From: Nicotiana tabacum
Taxonomy: Eukaryota; Streptophyta; Magnoliopsida; Solanales; Solanaceae
Assembly: GCF_000715075.1 (NCBI RefSeq)
Contig: NC_134097.1
Span: 69,597,190-69,661,189 of the forward strand
Direction of reading: 5' to 3'
Length of the DNA stretch: 64,000 nt
Shown here piece by piece: positions 47,598-59,567 of the stretch (position 1 is its first letter; each line of letters starts with the position of its first letter). A program made the position numbers and the translations under genes. Below the pieces are notes generated by a model. The model did no database searches and had not been told where the DNA came from. It saw only the letters and a program-made list of their open reading frames with translations.

Positions 47598-49865
47598 GAT
47601 GCCGAGCTTGGCAATTGGAAAGACGCTCCTTTCTTGGTTGGTCAGGGAGGAGTTTTGGTGGTTCATTTTGTTATCATTTCTGTTGTCCGGGTTATTTGCA
47701 GGGTTGTAATCCAGACATTGTCTTATGTCAAACCCTCTTATCCTTCCATTTTGTCATAGTGGTTTGTTTAGTGTTGTCTAGGATTGTTTTAGTTTTGTTC
47801 CAAGGTTGTACCCCTGTTGTTTTGCTTGTTTCGTTATACGAACCGTTCACCGCTTGTCTAATGCAAAATCCGGTCTTTTGTTACCTCCAGTCATCTTCTT
47901 TGTTTAGTTCTTTTTATCTTTTTGTTTTGTCCTTGTTCAAACGCCAATTCTAGTGACATGGCATGCACACAAAGTTTGGGCCTAATCTTAAGAGTTAATT
48001 ATAAATCCATTGGGGGATGATCGGGACATTTAAGGGAAATAAGAACAGCTTGAGATTCTTTGAAGCCCGAGCCACGTGAAACTGGGGCAAGCAAAACATA
48101 AAGAAAAACCATAAAAGCAAGTGAGAGCATTGCCTAACGGTGCTTTAAAAATGACAAATGAAAAGGCAAATGTATGGATATGGTTATCAAGTCTGGCACA
48201 ATCAGAAGATGTGGCGAATATTTAATGGTGTTGTTTGTGCTTGACATATTTTGAAGATTGGAATGACGAAGACATTTTATTCTGCTATCTAAACACTTTA
48301 TCCTTCGTTAACCCTTTTGAGCCTTATTGGTTTTCTTTCGTACCCCTCGTTCGGAATCAGTAGCGAAGACTAGAAAACACAATCATGGAAAAATAAAGAA
48401 AAAGAATAAATAAAAAGAAAAAGAAAACAACAGAAACAACAAAACAGAAAAAGAGGAAGGAGAAATGAGAAAAAGAGAAAGAAAAAGAAAAGAAAAAAGA
48501 ATAATAAATAAGTGGAAATAAAAACAGAAAGGAATTGGGAACTACGTTTACCTGATTCCTCAAAGAGGATACGTAGGCGCTTCACGGCTCGGTCATAGTG
48601 TAACAAAAAATCAAAAATCCCCAAGCAAGAAACTGGGGCAGAGTTGTGTTTGATGTAAAGAAATCTGGTTCCGAAGGTTGTAAATTTTGAACCCAAATTG
48701 ATTCGTTTTGAGCCGCTAATACCCTTTCTTTCTAGCCCTATCCAAAACCCCATGTTACGGTCCAAAGAAAGACCTTTTGACCAGTCTTCGAAAGATGCCG
48801 AGTCATGCAAATAGAAGTCGAGAATAACACTCTGATCCCCGACAGAAAAGTAATAAAATGAGAGAGTCTTATCGGTGAAAACCTTCACGGGCACCTTGAG
48901 GCAGCTATAAGTTGAGAGAAAAACCAAAATGAGAGAGCCTTGATAGTGAAAACCCCTTCGGGCACTACAAGTCGAATAAATATTGAGAATCATACAGGAA
49001 AGTTTACCATCAGCTTCTTGAGTCTCTTTGGTCAGAACAAGCGAGAAATGATTTCAAAATTTACCATCAGCTTTCCGATTATTCAAGACGAGATCTGACT
49101 AGTACATCAAAGTGGTATAAGTCAGGAAAGAACAAGCGCAAGGAGCTGGTAATAGTCAACGTGTTTTGAGGTTCGCACAAAATACCCAAGATTGGTCCAT
49201 ATCAATTCAGGGACATTGCAACAAAAAGAGGGCCAGAGGGTTGAACCAAGGGTATATTCTATGATGAGATTGACAAAAGGATGGACCAGTGTCAAGAAGG
49301 ATATCCCCAGCAGAAATCGAGGGTTATAAGGCCAAGGCCAGCGGAAAATCAAGAAAGAACAACGCGGAAAGCAATGGACATAATTGGGAAATTCATAGGA
49401 GACTCAAAGGTTGGGGAAATGCCGAGTTCATGGACAATACCACAAAAGAAGATATTGGGTCTGCACCGGGAAAGGGTTTTTAGTAACACAGACGATGGAG
49501 GAAGTGGTTAATCAATAAACATGCAAGATCTTCAAGTGAAATCAGCTGGCATGAAAATACATGAGGTCAGATAAGGAGACTGGGAAAATGGTTAAGAGGT
49601 TTGTGAATAAGGAATCGTCAAGAAGGTCGGAAGGTATCAGCCCAGTTCAAGATGGTCAGACAACTCATAAATGGGAAAATGGTTGATAGCATCCCCAGTA
49701 GGAGTATCGCAACCAACCACCATGTTTAAACTCACAAGTTTTCTTTGTTTGAAACAGGGATGGAAGCTATGTTCATGTCAAAGCTTGGAAGGTTGAAATT
49801 TTCAGGTGTAATGCCCCAATTCTGCTTACGCAAAGGCTATTGAGAAGATCACACATCACCACTAG
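47598..49865 (+). other. Ogre 3' non-coding region before the minisatellite
   Basis: About 2.3 kb without recognisable protein domains. It contains an A/G-rich low-complexity tract (48370-48530) and hairpin motif copy 3. The pol region expected here in an autonomous Ogre is absent. Confidence 0.6.
48539..48592 (+). repeat. Ogre hairpin motif, copy 3 (downstream of gag)
   Basis: GAACTACG, CTGATT, the hairpin CCTC-AAA-GAGG, then ATACGTAGGCGC, followed by CGGCTCGGTC. Confidence 0.75.
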
Positions 49866-52800
49866 GAAAAGCATTTCCTAGTCTGGGTTTTCAAGTTATA
49901 TTTTGTTGTAGGAGATGTACTTCCTAAGTTGACATTTTACCCTTAGGAGACGCACTTCCTAGTTTGGATCATATGAGTTTTAGTCACTGAAGTTCTCACT
50001 TCTAGGAGACGCACTTCCTAGTCTCGGTCATTTAAATTCATTCATAGGAGACGCACTTCCTAGTTTGAATCATTGAAATTTCACCCCTAGGAGACGCACT
50101 TCCTAGTCTGGGTCTTTTAGGTTATATTTTTGCTTTAGGAGACACACTTCCTAAATTGAGATTTTCTCCTAGGAGACGCACTTCCTAGTCTGGTTCAATT
50201 AAGTTCATTCGTAGGAGACACACTTCCTAGTTTGAATCATTGAAGTTTCACCCCTAGGAGACGCACGTCCTAGTCTGGGTCTTTCGGGTTATATTTTTGC
50301 TTTAGGAGACGCACTTCCTAAATTGAGATTTTCTCCTAGGAGACACACTTCCTAGTCTGATTCATTTAAGTTCATTCATAGGAGACGCACTTCCTAGTTT
50401 GAATCATTGAAGTTTCACCCCCTAGGAGACGCACTTCCTAGTCTGGTTCATTTAAGTTCATTCGTAGGAGATGCACTTCCTAGTTCGAATCATTGAAGTT
50501 TCACCCCTAGGAGACGCACTTCCTAGTCTGGGTCTTTCAGGTTATATTTTTGCTTTAGGAGACACACTTCCTAAATTGAGATTTTTTTCCTAGGAGATGC
50601 ACTTCCTAGTCTGGTTCATTTAAGTTCATTCTTATGAGACGCACTTCCTAGTTTGAATCATTGAAGTTTCACCCCTAGGAGACGCACTTCCTAGTCTGGG
50701 TCTTTCAGGTTATATTTTTGCTTTAGGAGACGCACTTCCTAAATTGAGATTTTCTCCTAGGAGACGCACTTCCTAGTTTGGTTCATTTAAGTTCATTCAT
50801 AGGAGACGCACTTCCTAGTTTGAATCATTGAAGTTTCACCCCTAGGAGACGCACGTCCTAGTCTGGGTCTTTTGGGTTATATTTTTGCTTTAGGAGACGC
50901 ACTTCCTAAATTGAGATTTTCTCCTAGGAGACGCACTTCCTAGTCTGGTTCATTTAAGTTCATTCATAGGAGAGCACTTCCTAGTTTGAATTATTGAAGT
51001 TTCACCCCCTAGGAGACGCACTTCCTAGTCTGGTTCATTTAAGTTCATTCGTAGGAGATGCACTTCCTAGTTCGAATCATTGAAGTTTCACCCCTAGGAG
51101 ACGCACTTCCTAGTCTGGGTCTTTCAGGTTATATTTTTGCTTTAGGAGACACACTTCCTAAATTGAGATTTTTTCCTAGGAGACGCACTTCCTAGTCTGG
51201 TTCATTTAAGTTCATTCGTAGGAGACGCACTTCCTAGTTTGAATCATTGAAGTTTCACCCTAGGAGACGCACTTCCTAGTCTGGGTCTTTCAGGTTATAT
51301 TTTTGCTTTATGAGACGCACTTCCTAGATTGAGATTTTCTCTTAGGAGACGCACTTCCTAGTCTGGTTCATTTAAGTTCATTCGTAGGAGACGCACTTCC
51401 TAGTTTGAATCATTGAAGTTTCACCCCTAGGAGACGCACTTCCTAGTCTGGGTCTTTCAGGTTATATTTTTGCTTTAGGAGACACACTTCCTAAATTGAG
51501 ATTTTCTCCTAGGAGACGCACTTCCTAGTCTGGTTCAATTAAGTTCATTCGTAGGAGACACACTTCCTAGTTTGAATCATTGAAGTTTCACCCCTAGGAG
51601 ACGCACTTCCTAGTCTGGGTCTTTCAGGTTATATTTTTGTTTTAGGAGACGCACTTCCTAATCTGGTTCATTTAAGTTCATTCGTAGGAGACACACTTCC
51701 TAGTTTGAATCATTGAAGTTTCACCCCGAGGAAGCACACTTCCTAGTCTGGGTCTTTCGGGTTATATTTTTGCTTTAGGAGACGCACTTCCTAAATTGAG
51801 ATTTTCTCCTAGGAGACGCACTTCCTAGTCTGGTTCATTTAAGTTCATTCATAGGAGACGCACTTCCTAGTTTGAATCATTGAAGTTTCACCCCCTAGGA
51901 GACGCACTTCCTAGTCTGGTTCATTTAAGTTCATTCGTAGGAGATGCACTTCCTAGTTCGAATCATTGAAGTTTCACCCCTAGGAGACGCACTTCCTAGT
52001 CTGGGTCTTTCAGGTTATATTTTTGCTTTAGGAGACACACTTCCTAAATTGAGATTTTTTCCTAGGAGACGCACTTCCTAGTCTGGTTCATTTAAGTTCA
52101 TTCGTAGGAGACGCACTTCCTAGTTTGAATCATTGAAGTTTCACCCTAGGAGACGCACTTCCTAGTCTGGGTCTTTCAGGTTATATTTTTGCTTTATGAG
52201 ACGCACTTCCTAGATTGAGATTTTCTCTTAGGAGACGCACTTCCTAGTCTGGTTCATTTAAGTTCATTCGTAGGAGACGCACTTCCTAGTTTGAATCATT
52301 GAAGTTTCACCCCTAGGAGACGCACTTCCTAGTCTGGGTCTTTCAGGTTATATTTTTGCTTTAGGAGACACACTTCCTAAATTGAGATTTTCTCCTAGGA
52401 GACGCACTTCCTAGTCTGGTTCATTTAAGTTCATTCGTAGGAGACACACTTCCTAGTTTGAATCATTGAAGTTTCACCCCTAGGAGACGCACTTCCTAGT
52501 CTGGGTCTTTCAGGTTATATTTTTGTTTTAGGAGACGCACTTCCTAAATTGAGATTTTCTCCTAGGAGACACACTTCCTAATCTGGTTCAGTTAAGTTCA
52601 TTCGTAGGAGACACACTTCCTAGTTTGAATCATTGAAGTTTCACCCCTAGGAGACTCACTTCCTAGTCTGGGTCTTTCAGGTTATATTTTTGCTTTAGGA
52701 GACGCACTTCCTAAATTGAGATTTTCTCCTAGGAGACGCACTTCCTAGTCTAGTTCATTTAAGTTCATTCGTAGGAGACGCACTTCCTAGTTTGAACCTT

Positions 52801-53035
52801 TGAAGTTTCACCCCGAGGAAACACACTTCCTAGTCTGGGTCTTTCGGGTTATATTTTTGCTTTAGGAGACGCACTTCCTAAATTGAGATTTTCTCTTAGG
52901 AGTCGCACTTCCTAGTCTGGTTCATACAAGTTTTACTCGTAGGATACACACTTCCTAGTTTGGTTCATTCAGGTTTTTAGCAAACGCATTTGCTCGTCAA
53001 AGTTTTGGGTTTTACTCATAGGAGACGCACATCCT
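49866..53035 (+). repeat. 3.2-kb minisatellite in the Ogre 3' region
   Basis: Tandem units built on CTAGGAGACGCACTTCCTAG, itself an inverted repeat (CTAGGA/TCCTAG around an 8-base centre). Spacers alternate to give four subunit types of about 42, 43, 48 and 34 bp, with tails starting TCTGGTTCATTTAAG, TTTGAATCATTGAAG, TCTGGGTCTTTCAGG and AATTGAGATTTTCTC. Together they form a roughly 167-bp higher-order unit. Larger blocks are repeated again: a distinctive run (GGAGATGCAC, GTTCGAATC, later TTTATGAGACG) recurs near 51005 and 51893. The edges are degenerate. Tandem repeats in the 3' region are a known trait of Ogre elements in legumes. Confidence 0.93.
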
Positions 53036-53917
53036 GGCCTAGTCATTAGTTTACTCTCACCATTGCATCAATAGTATAAGTGGTTTACAATATTTCTAAC
53101 AATTCACAAATCTTCCTAGTGCAAACTGGGGCAGAAAATTTCCTTTGTTTTGTCTATTTTGTAGCAGTCAGGAGACCCCCTGAAGAACGGAATGACGATT
53201 TATTTTCGAAGTTGTTGTTGAGGTTAGGAGCCCTCCCTGAAGAACAGAATGGCGATTTATTTTTCGAAGTTGTTGTTGAGTCGTTACATCTCAAGTTTTG
53301 AAGTTGGGAGGCCGCCCATATAACAGAGGAATACATGAAAGTTTGAAGTCAGTAAAGCAGAGGAATACAACCGAAATCCCCAGCGGGAAACAACAAAAAT
53401 TCCCAGCAGAGGAAGGCAGTTCAAGATTCGAAGGAAAATAACATGAAGCTCACAAGAAGGAAATAAACAGTTTGAGATCGGCAATCAAAGGAGAATACAA
53501 GTCAATTCAGAAGTAAAGGCAACATCAGAGGAAACACAAGGCAGCAAGGCAACACCAGTCACATGACCAAGTTTGAGAATAAAATTTTGTAATGCATAGC
53601 TCATAGCTTAGTATAACTTCTTTATCTTTAAGCAATGGTGTAATAAGGAGGTCGAAAAGCAATAGCAACAGCATGCAGCCACAGTAACAGCAAAAGGCAG
53701 TCTCATGGTAGCCCCAACTACGAAACATTTCCTGAACTACATTAACCTGATTCTATTCTAGCCAGGGATATGTAGGAAACCTTTGAAGCAAAGGTTCGGT
53801 TAAATCTTTTTCAAAAAATGCTTCACACGGAGTACTCCAACGGACAAAAATCGCTCGTATCCGCTCTCTTTGTCTTTGCACGAAAACTCTTTGTGTTTTC
53901 GGACAAAGAGGGGCAGC
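53036..53917 (+). other. Ogre 3' region between minisatellite and 3' LTR, with polypurine tract
   Basis: About 0.9 kb, no coding domains. It contains a short direct repeat around 53160-53280 (GAAGAACGGAATGACGATTTATTTTCGAAG resembles the next 65 bp) and hairpin copy 4. It ends in a purine-rich AAAGAGGGG (53905-53913), the likely polypurine tract, just before the LTR. Confidence 0.7.
53734..53806 (+). repeat. Ogre hairpin motif, copy 4 (before the polypurine tract)
   Basis: GAACTAC, CCTGATT, a weaker hairpin TATTC-TAGCCAG-GGATA overlapping the conserved ATATGTAGGAAACC, then a second small hairpin CCTTTGAAGCAAAGG. Confidence 0.55.
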
Positions 53918-56900
53918 TGTAAGCACGTGATTTTTGCCCTATGTGAGAGTTACTCCCAAATATTCAAAATAAAATAATTTTTCTTTGTGTGCAATTTTGA
54001 GAATTTTCGTGGCATTTTTGATAATTATTTGTATTTGTCCATGCATGTTTATTTGTTAAATTAATAAAAAATACAAAAATATGTCGCATTTGCATTTAGG
54101 ATTTAATTCTACAATTAGGAGCAATTAAGTTTGTTTTTACAAGAACAAAAAAAATCATAAAAATAATGTACGTTGCATTTTTAACATTTAATGTCCAAAT
54201 TGTGTAATTTTATCGTAATTGCTATTTAATTGTGTGTTAATTGTTATTAATAATTAATTAACACTTTTATAAATTAATTTAGTTCTATAGGATAATTTAG
54301 GATTTTTAGAATTTAGTTTTAGTTTAAGAAAAAATAAAAGAAGAAAAAAGAAGCAATAAAAGAAGAAGAAAATCGGATTGGGCCTTTTCTTCAATTCTAA
54401 ACCACAAGCCCAAAACCAAATAACCCCTTATCCAACCCAAAAGATAACCCCACCGGGTTGACCCGACCCGGTCCGCCCCATAACCCCAAACAAACACCCC
54501 CCATCTGACCACACGACCCTCCCTCACTCTTTCTCTCATTTTTGTTTCATTTGCTACTCACTACCTAAAAAACCCTAAAGACACCCCATCTCTTTCTCCT
54601 ATCCGCCGGACCCATGCACCCCCCTTCTCTTTATCTTCTTCGTTCACCCCCCACGAAACCCCACAGCCCCCTCCGTTCACCACTGTCCAGCCCCCCTCCC
54701 CGTCCATTCTTCTTTTTCGTCGTCGGACCACCCAAGTCGACCCCCGGTCCGCCATTGAAACCAAACGACCACCCAAGTCAACCCCCTCACCGCCGGACAG
54801 AACCCCAAACGAACAACCCCGTCCCGTCGTTACCACCAGCCACAACCACCTGAAACCCCAGCGAGCTCCATCTCTGCATGACCCCCTACGGACTGCCCAA
54901 TGCCGCCACTGCTGCGTTCTTGCTCGTCGAGCAACCCAGCTCACTCGTCCATCGCCCAACCACGCCGGAAACCACTGACCGTTCGGTCATTTTCAGTGGT
55001 GTTCGTGGTCGTCTTCGTCGTCCTGCTTCATCGCCTGAAATCAATCGGAAAACATACAAAACATTTCCTGGCAGATTCGAGTTATTTTGGTTTCAAAGTT
55101 TCCGGGCAGATTTGTTTCCGTTCGAGTTTGTCATTGTTCCGATCCGGTTAGTTGGTTTAAGTTTCATTTCTGTCTGTATTTTGTTTGATATTCTCGGATC
55201 TGAAATCAGTATATGTTTGATTCTTTTCTTGTTTGTTGTTTATCATTTCTTGATTATTTCTTCTATTTGTTTTTATTCATTTGTTCTTGTTTAGTTTTAA
55301 TATAGAAGTGTGTTAGTTTAATCACTTGAATCCTTTATCTTGGTTGTAATGTTGTTAGATTTAATTTGAAGTTCAATTGATTATTGAGTTTAGTGATTTG
55401 AATCTACTTGTTTGTTATGTTCAATTTGTTACTGTTATTGAATCTGAAAGTATGTTTGTTGTTAAAAATGTTGTTTAGTCAAAATGATTTTAGTTGTTTC
55501 TTTATTGTTCATCATATGGTTTGGTTCCCTGAATCCTTAGTCTTTGTTTTGATGATATTTGACATAATCTGAGTTTCTAGCTTAAATTTGTTGATGAAAT
55601 TTGATTAGGAATTGGTTATAGCTGCTGTATTTTGGTTAATTGATTAGGTGAATTGGTTATAGCTGATGGGGGTAGAATGGTAATTTCAGAGGGGTATTTT
55701 TGGAATTGAAAATTTGAACAATTATTTATTTTGAGTGCTTTGTCCACTAAGCACTAATAATATTAAAATAATGTATTAAAATAATATAGTGGGGGGCAAG
55801 ACATATGTTAGTGGGGAATAATACATTTGTTTAATAAAAGTGGGGGACAAAACATTAAGTAGTGGGATTCAAAAGGGGGATGAGGAGAAGATGGTGAGAT
55901 TTAATTTAAGTGCTTCAAGTTTGGCTATAAATAAAGAAGAGCTTGACACAAGTTAGGGGGGGGGAATTTTCTGAATATTAAGAGAGAATTAGAGAGAATT
56001 TTCTGAACATTAAGAGAGAATTGGGATTCTTCGGAACAAAAAAATTTTTTTCTGGAAATCTAAAAAGAGAGTAGTATACACCCGATATACACTCTGAATA
56101 CAATGGATATACGGGGTCGAAAGAAAGAAAAAAAGAACGGGAGGAAGTTCAAAGATAGAGACTATATACACTCGATATACAGTTAATATACACTATATAT
56201 ACACTAGAGATACTCTCGATATACACTGGATATACACGGACAACCACCGAACGGATCCGCGATTGGCTGCTGATGTTACCCCCGGTTGCTTGCTGATCTC
56301 CAATCCTCTTTCCCAACCTTCATTTGGTTTCTTTGCCTTCTAAATCTCGGTCTTGTTAATTAGGTACGTCCTCCTCAAGATATTGTTAGATATGTCTTAA
56401 TGTTAGTCTGTGATAGATGCAAAGATTTTGCAGCTGTGGTTCTTTGATTTATTCTTGTAAGAAAAGCATTAAATCTTGAGGAAATTTCATAAAAGTTACA
56501 GTGATATGTATTGCTTGTTTGTGTTATTTCTTTAAAGTATCAATTTGATTATTAGTTCGTTAGCTGACAAATATCTGGTAACAAATAAAGAAATATCATT
56601 AGAGAAGTTAAAATGTCAAACTGCTTAGATGTACTGTTCAAGGATCTAAATTTTAAGTAGTCTTTTGCTTTAAATTTCATGAAGAAGGTTGATTGATATG
56701 TCCAAGATTATTACTCCATATATAAATTGCTTGTGGGATACTAGATTTTTTTTTCTATAAAAAAAATGTGGACGAAAATAAAGGGATGAATTCTTCTTAA
56801 CGGAGACGGGGGGTATATACTATATACGCTGGATATACATTCTATATACACGGGCATACCACTTCGTCTTCTTCACGAGCCTTCCCCCTCCCTTGAGCTT

Positions 56901-58492
56901 CTCTCCATTTTTTTTCAAGAAAGAGAGTTTCTTCTTCACAATTTTTCAAGCAGCAAAACTTAACTCCATCTTCCTCATCATATAACTTATCTCCACCAGT
57001 TTATTTTGGTGGAAGCTCAAATGGAGTCTGTTCGGTTCCGTTCGAGTTTCCAGCGCCGGTGAAGTTTTCCGGCCATGGTCACTGATATTTGGTTCATTTG
57101 TTGATTTGCAAACCTTCAAAATTCAAATTCCGAAATAAAGGTCTATTTCTTTACATATGTATCGTTTCTTCATAAATTAATTCATGGATGTTGGGTTGAA
57201 CAAATATTTCACTAAGTTCCTACATGTGTCTGTGAATATTCATTCCATGTATCAAAGTGAGTTTGCTTTAAAGTTGGTTTGTGCTTGATAGCATTAGAAA
57301 ATGTTTAGCCCTTTGTTAGTATGTTTCCCTGTTGGTGTTCTTAAGATGAATTTATTTGTTATAAGGTTTCTATTGGCTTCATGATTAGTTGGAAATATGA
57401 CGTGAATTTGATAAGTTTGGTGTTGGTGATTTTGGCTTTGAGTGTTTTATTAATGAACCTTTTTGTTTTGTTAGTGTTTAAACTTATGGGCCATGTGCTA
57501 TTAAGATATTTAGTTGATAAATATTGGGCCTTTGGTAATTTAATAGATAGTGGGATGCCTTTAATTTAGAATATATGGGCTTAAAATCAGAATTTTTTTT
57601 AGAACAATGATGGGCTCAAATAAGTCGATCCATGTTGGCCTGTTTCCTAAACCGATTTGTTCAAGTCTTGTAAATACATATGACTTCTTTAACTAGTATG
57701 GGGATCAAACATCATTGAAATTCTACATATATTTTCATAATGTTGTATCCATAATTCAAGAGCCTCACCATCGATAATCTCAAAGTAGTCTAGAAAAATA
57801 ATTCATGAATATATGTAGTTTGCTTCAGTTGAGTATGAAATAACTTGGGGCATGCCATGCAAAATAAAATCTCAAAATGCATGGCCCTCGTTTGATTTAA
57901 TCCTTAGATTCTGAGGCGTGCCATTTAGCGAATTCGAGGGCCCTCGCAAAGTGCAAATGCGTAGTTGCTTTAGGCGCGTGTTTAATAACATTACTTTCCT
58001 AAATTCGGGTGCGCATTTATGTGACCCAAATCCAAATCTCAACAATGCTAAATTATGTCAAAAACCACGGGTGCATTTATGTGACGTGGTTCGAGACGTG
58101 TTTTAATAACGTTGCAATCTTCTTTAAATTTATTTTAATAAAAACGATTAAAAGTTAAAATTTGCACATGGGTTTAAACATATATAAAAATCAGATAAAT
58201 AAGCCGAATATGACAGTTGAGCGACCGTGCTAGAACCACGGAACTCGGGAATGCCTAACACCTTCTCCCGGGTTAACAGAATTCCTTACCCGGATTTCTG
58301 TGTTCGCGGATTGTAAAACAGAGTCAATCTTTTCCTCGATTCGGGATTTGAACCGGTAACTTGGGACGCCATAAAATATTTCCAAGGGGCGACTCTAAAT
58401 TTTTAAATAATAAATCTCGTTTCGATTGTCCTTTAATTGGAAAAACTCCCTCTGCGTCCCTTTGCGGGCGCGGGTAAAAAGGAGGTATGACA
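53918..58492 (+). repeat. 3' LTR of the Ogre-type element
   Basis: 4575 bp, matching 37369-41959 throughout with scattered single-base and small length differences (e.g. the duplicated AGAGAGAATT near 55980, absent from the 5' LTR). TATA box at 55926-55933. Confidence 0.93.
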
Positions 58493-59567
58493 GTTATTAT
58501 TTCCATTCTCGGTGACAGGAGCTGCTCAGGTCTGGCTAAACTCACTCCCCATAAACTCTATAGAAACTTGAGATGAGTTAGTCAAGCAATTTCACATCAA
58601 GTTCCACCCACCCAACAAAACAGCTCAACAAATTGATGAGATCGTGAGCTTTAAACAGAAACCAATGGAGACACTGCATGAGACATGGAGCCAGTTTAAA
58701 GGAATGTTGGTTATATGTCCACACCATGGTATTCCAGATCAGATGTTGGGACAACGGTTTTACATGAGACTGTCAGATAACATGAAGAACATTGTAGATG
58801 CCTCAGCTGGTGGGGCATTTTTGAGCAAAACTTGGAGAGAAGGTCAGAGTCTGCTTGACAAAATGGCTCAGAATTCGGGGTGGACGACAAGGAATGCACC
58901 TATCACTCCAGTGGTGCACTCAATTACTTTTGACCCATCAAATTCTATGGCTGAAAATGTGGCGACCCTCTTGACACAGATGAGCATACTCACCAAAAAG
59001 GTGGAGGAATCAGGGTAGAAATAACAAGTGCACATTGTAGATACTACCAATGGGGGATTGTGCACATCTTGTATTAGTCAGCCAGTTGGTAATCCTTGGA
59101 ATGCAGAATATGATCATCATCATCAGCACCCTGAAGACATGAACTATGTGTCAAACTATGGAGGCCAGAGACAGGGCAATCAGAACTGGGATCAGCAAAC
59201 TCAGCAGCCATACAGACCACCTCAGCCACAGTACAACGCTAGAAGCATGGGAGGTATGAGACCTCGCAATAATATGGCACCTTATCCAAGGCCACAGGGG
59301 TACAACAATCAGCAATAAGGGTATCCCCCACCTCAGCAACAACATGGTGGAAGGCAAGAAGATGGGTTCACTAGACTTGAAGCAATGATGCAGCAGGTTA
59401 TTGGGTCCAATGCAAAAATAAATGAAAGAGTAGATGCACATGACGCAACAATCAAAAATATTGAAGTGCAATTGGGCCAAATTTCAATGTCTCTGAACAA
59501 TCGTCCTTAGGGGACATTACCTGCAGATACCCAGATTAATCCAAAAGATCAGGGCCCAAAGCAGCTG
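58493..59567 (+). pseudogene. Athila-like gag, 3' part
   Basis: Continues the frame of 36915-37368 after the Ogre insertion: FPFSVTGAAQVWLNSLP, then after a TGA (58569) DELVKQFHIKFHPPNK, FKQKPMETLHETWSQFK and HHGIPDQMLGQRFYM, all typical Athila capsid. Further stops: TAG 59016, TAA 59022, TAA 59316 and TAG 59508. The tail is Gln/Pro/Tyr-rich (59100-59320). Apart from the first (TGA, likely a former Trp), the stops fall at likely Gln codons. Confidence 0.82.

Larger units (their letters stand above)
37369..58492 (+). mobile_element. Ogre/Tat-type Ty3/gypsy element lacking pol, 21.1 kb, nested in the Athila-like element
   Basis: Flanked by GTTAT (37364-37368 and 58493-58497), LTR ends TGTAAGC...TGACA. 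LTRs are 4591 and 4575 bp and near-identical by eye. Internal order: tRNA-Arg-type primer site, about 1.1 kb leader, ORF1 (43131-45188), spacer, gag (45738-47597), then 6.3 kb without protease, RT, RNase H or integrase, containing a 3.2-kb minisatellite, and a polypurine tract. An extra ORF upstream of gag and very long LTRs are the hallmarks of Ogre elements. Without pol it would depend on proteins from related elements. Confidence 0.92.

Noticed and set aside
48357..48993. Minus-strand frame with a run of Phe and Leu resembling membrane segments
   Set aside because: Produced by the A/G-rich low-complexity tract at 48370-48530; no homology or conserved motif.
49866..53035. Regularly spaced palindromic repeats that could suggest a CRISPR array
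   Set aside because: Spacers are themselves repeated in a fixed order, no cas genes exist, and the array lies inside a plant retrotransposon; it is a minisatellite.
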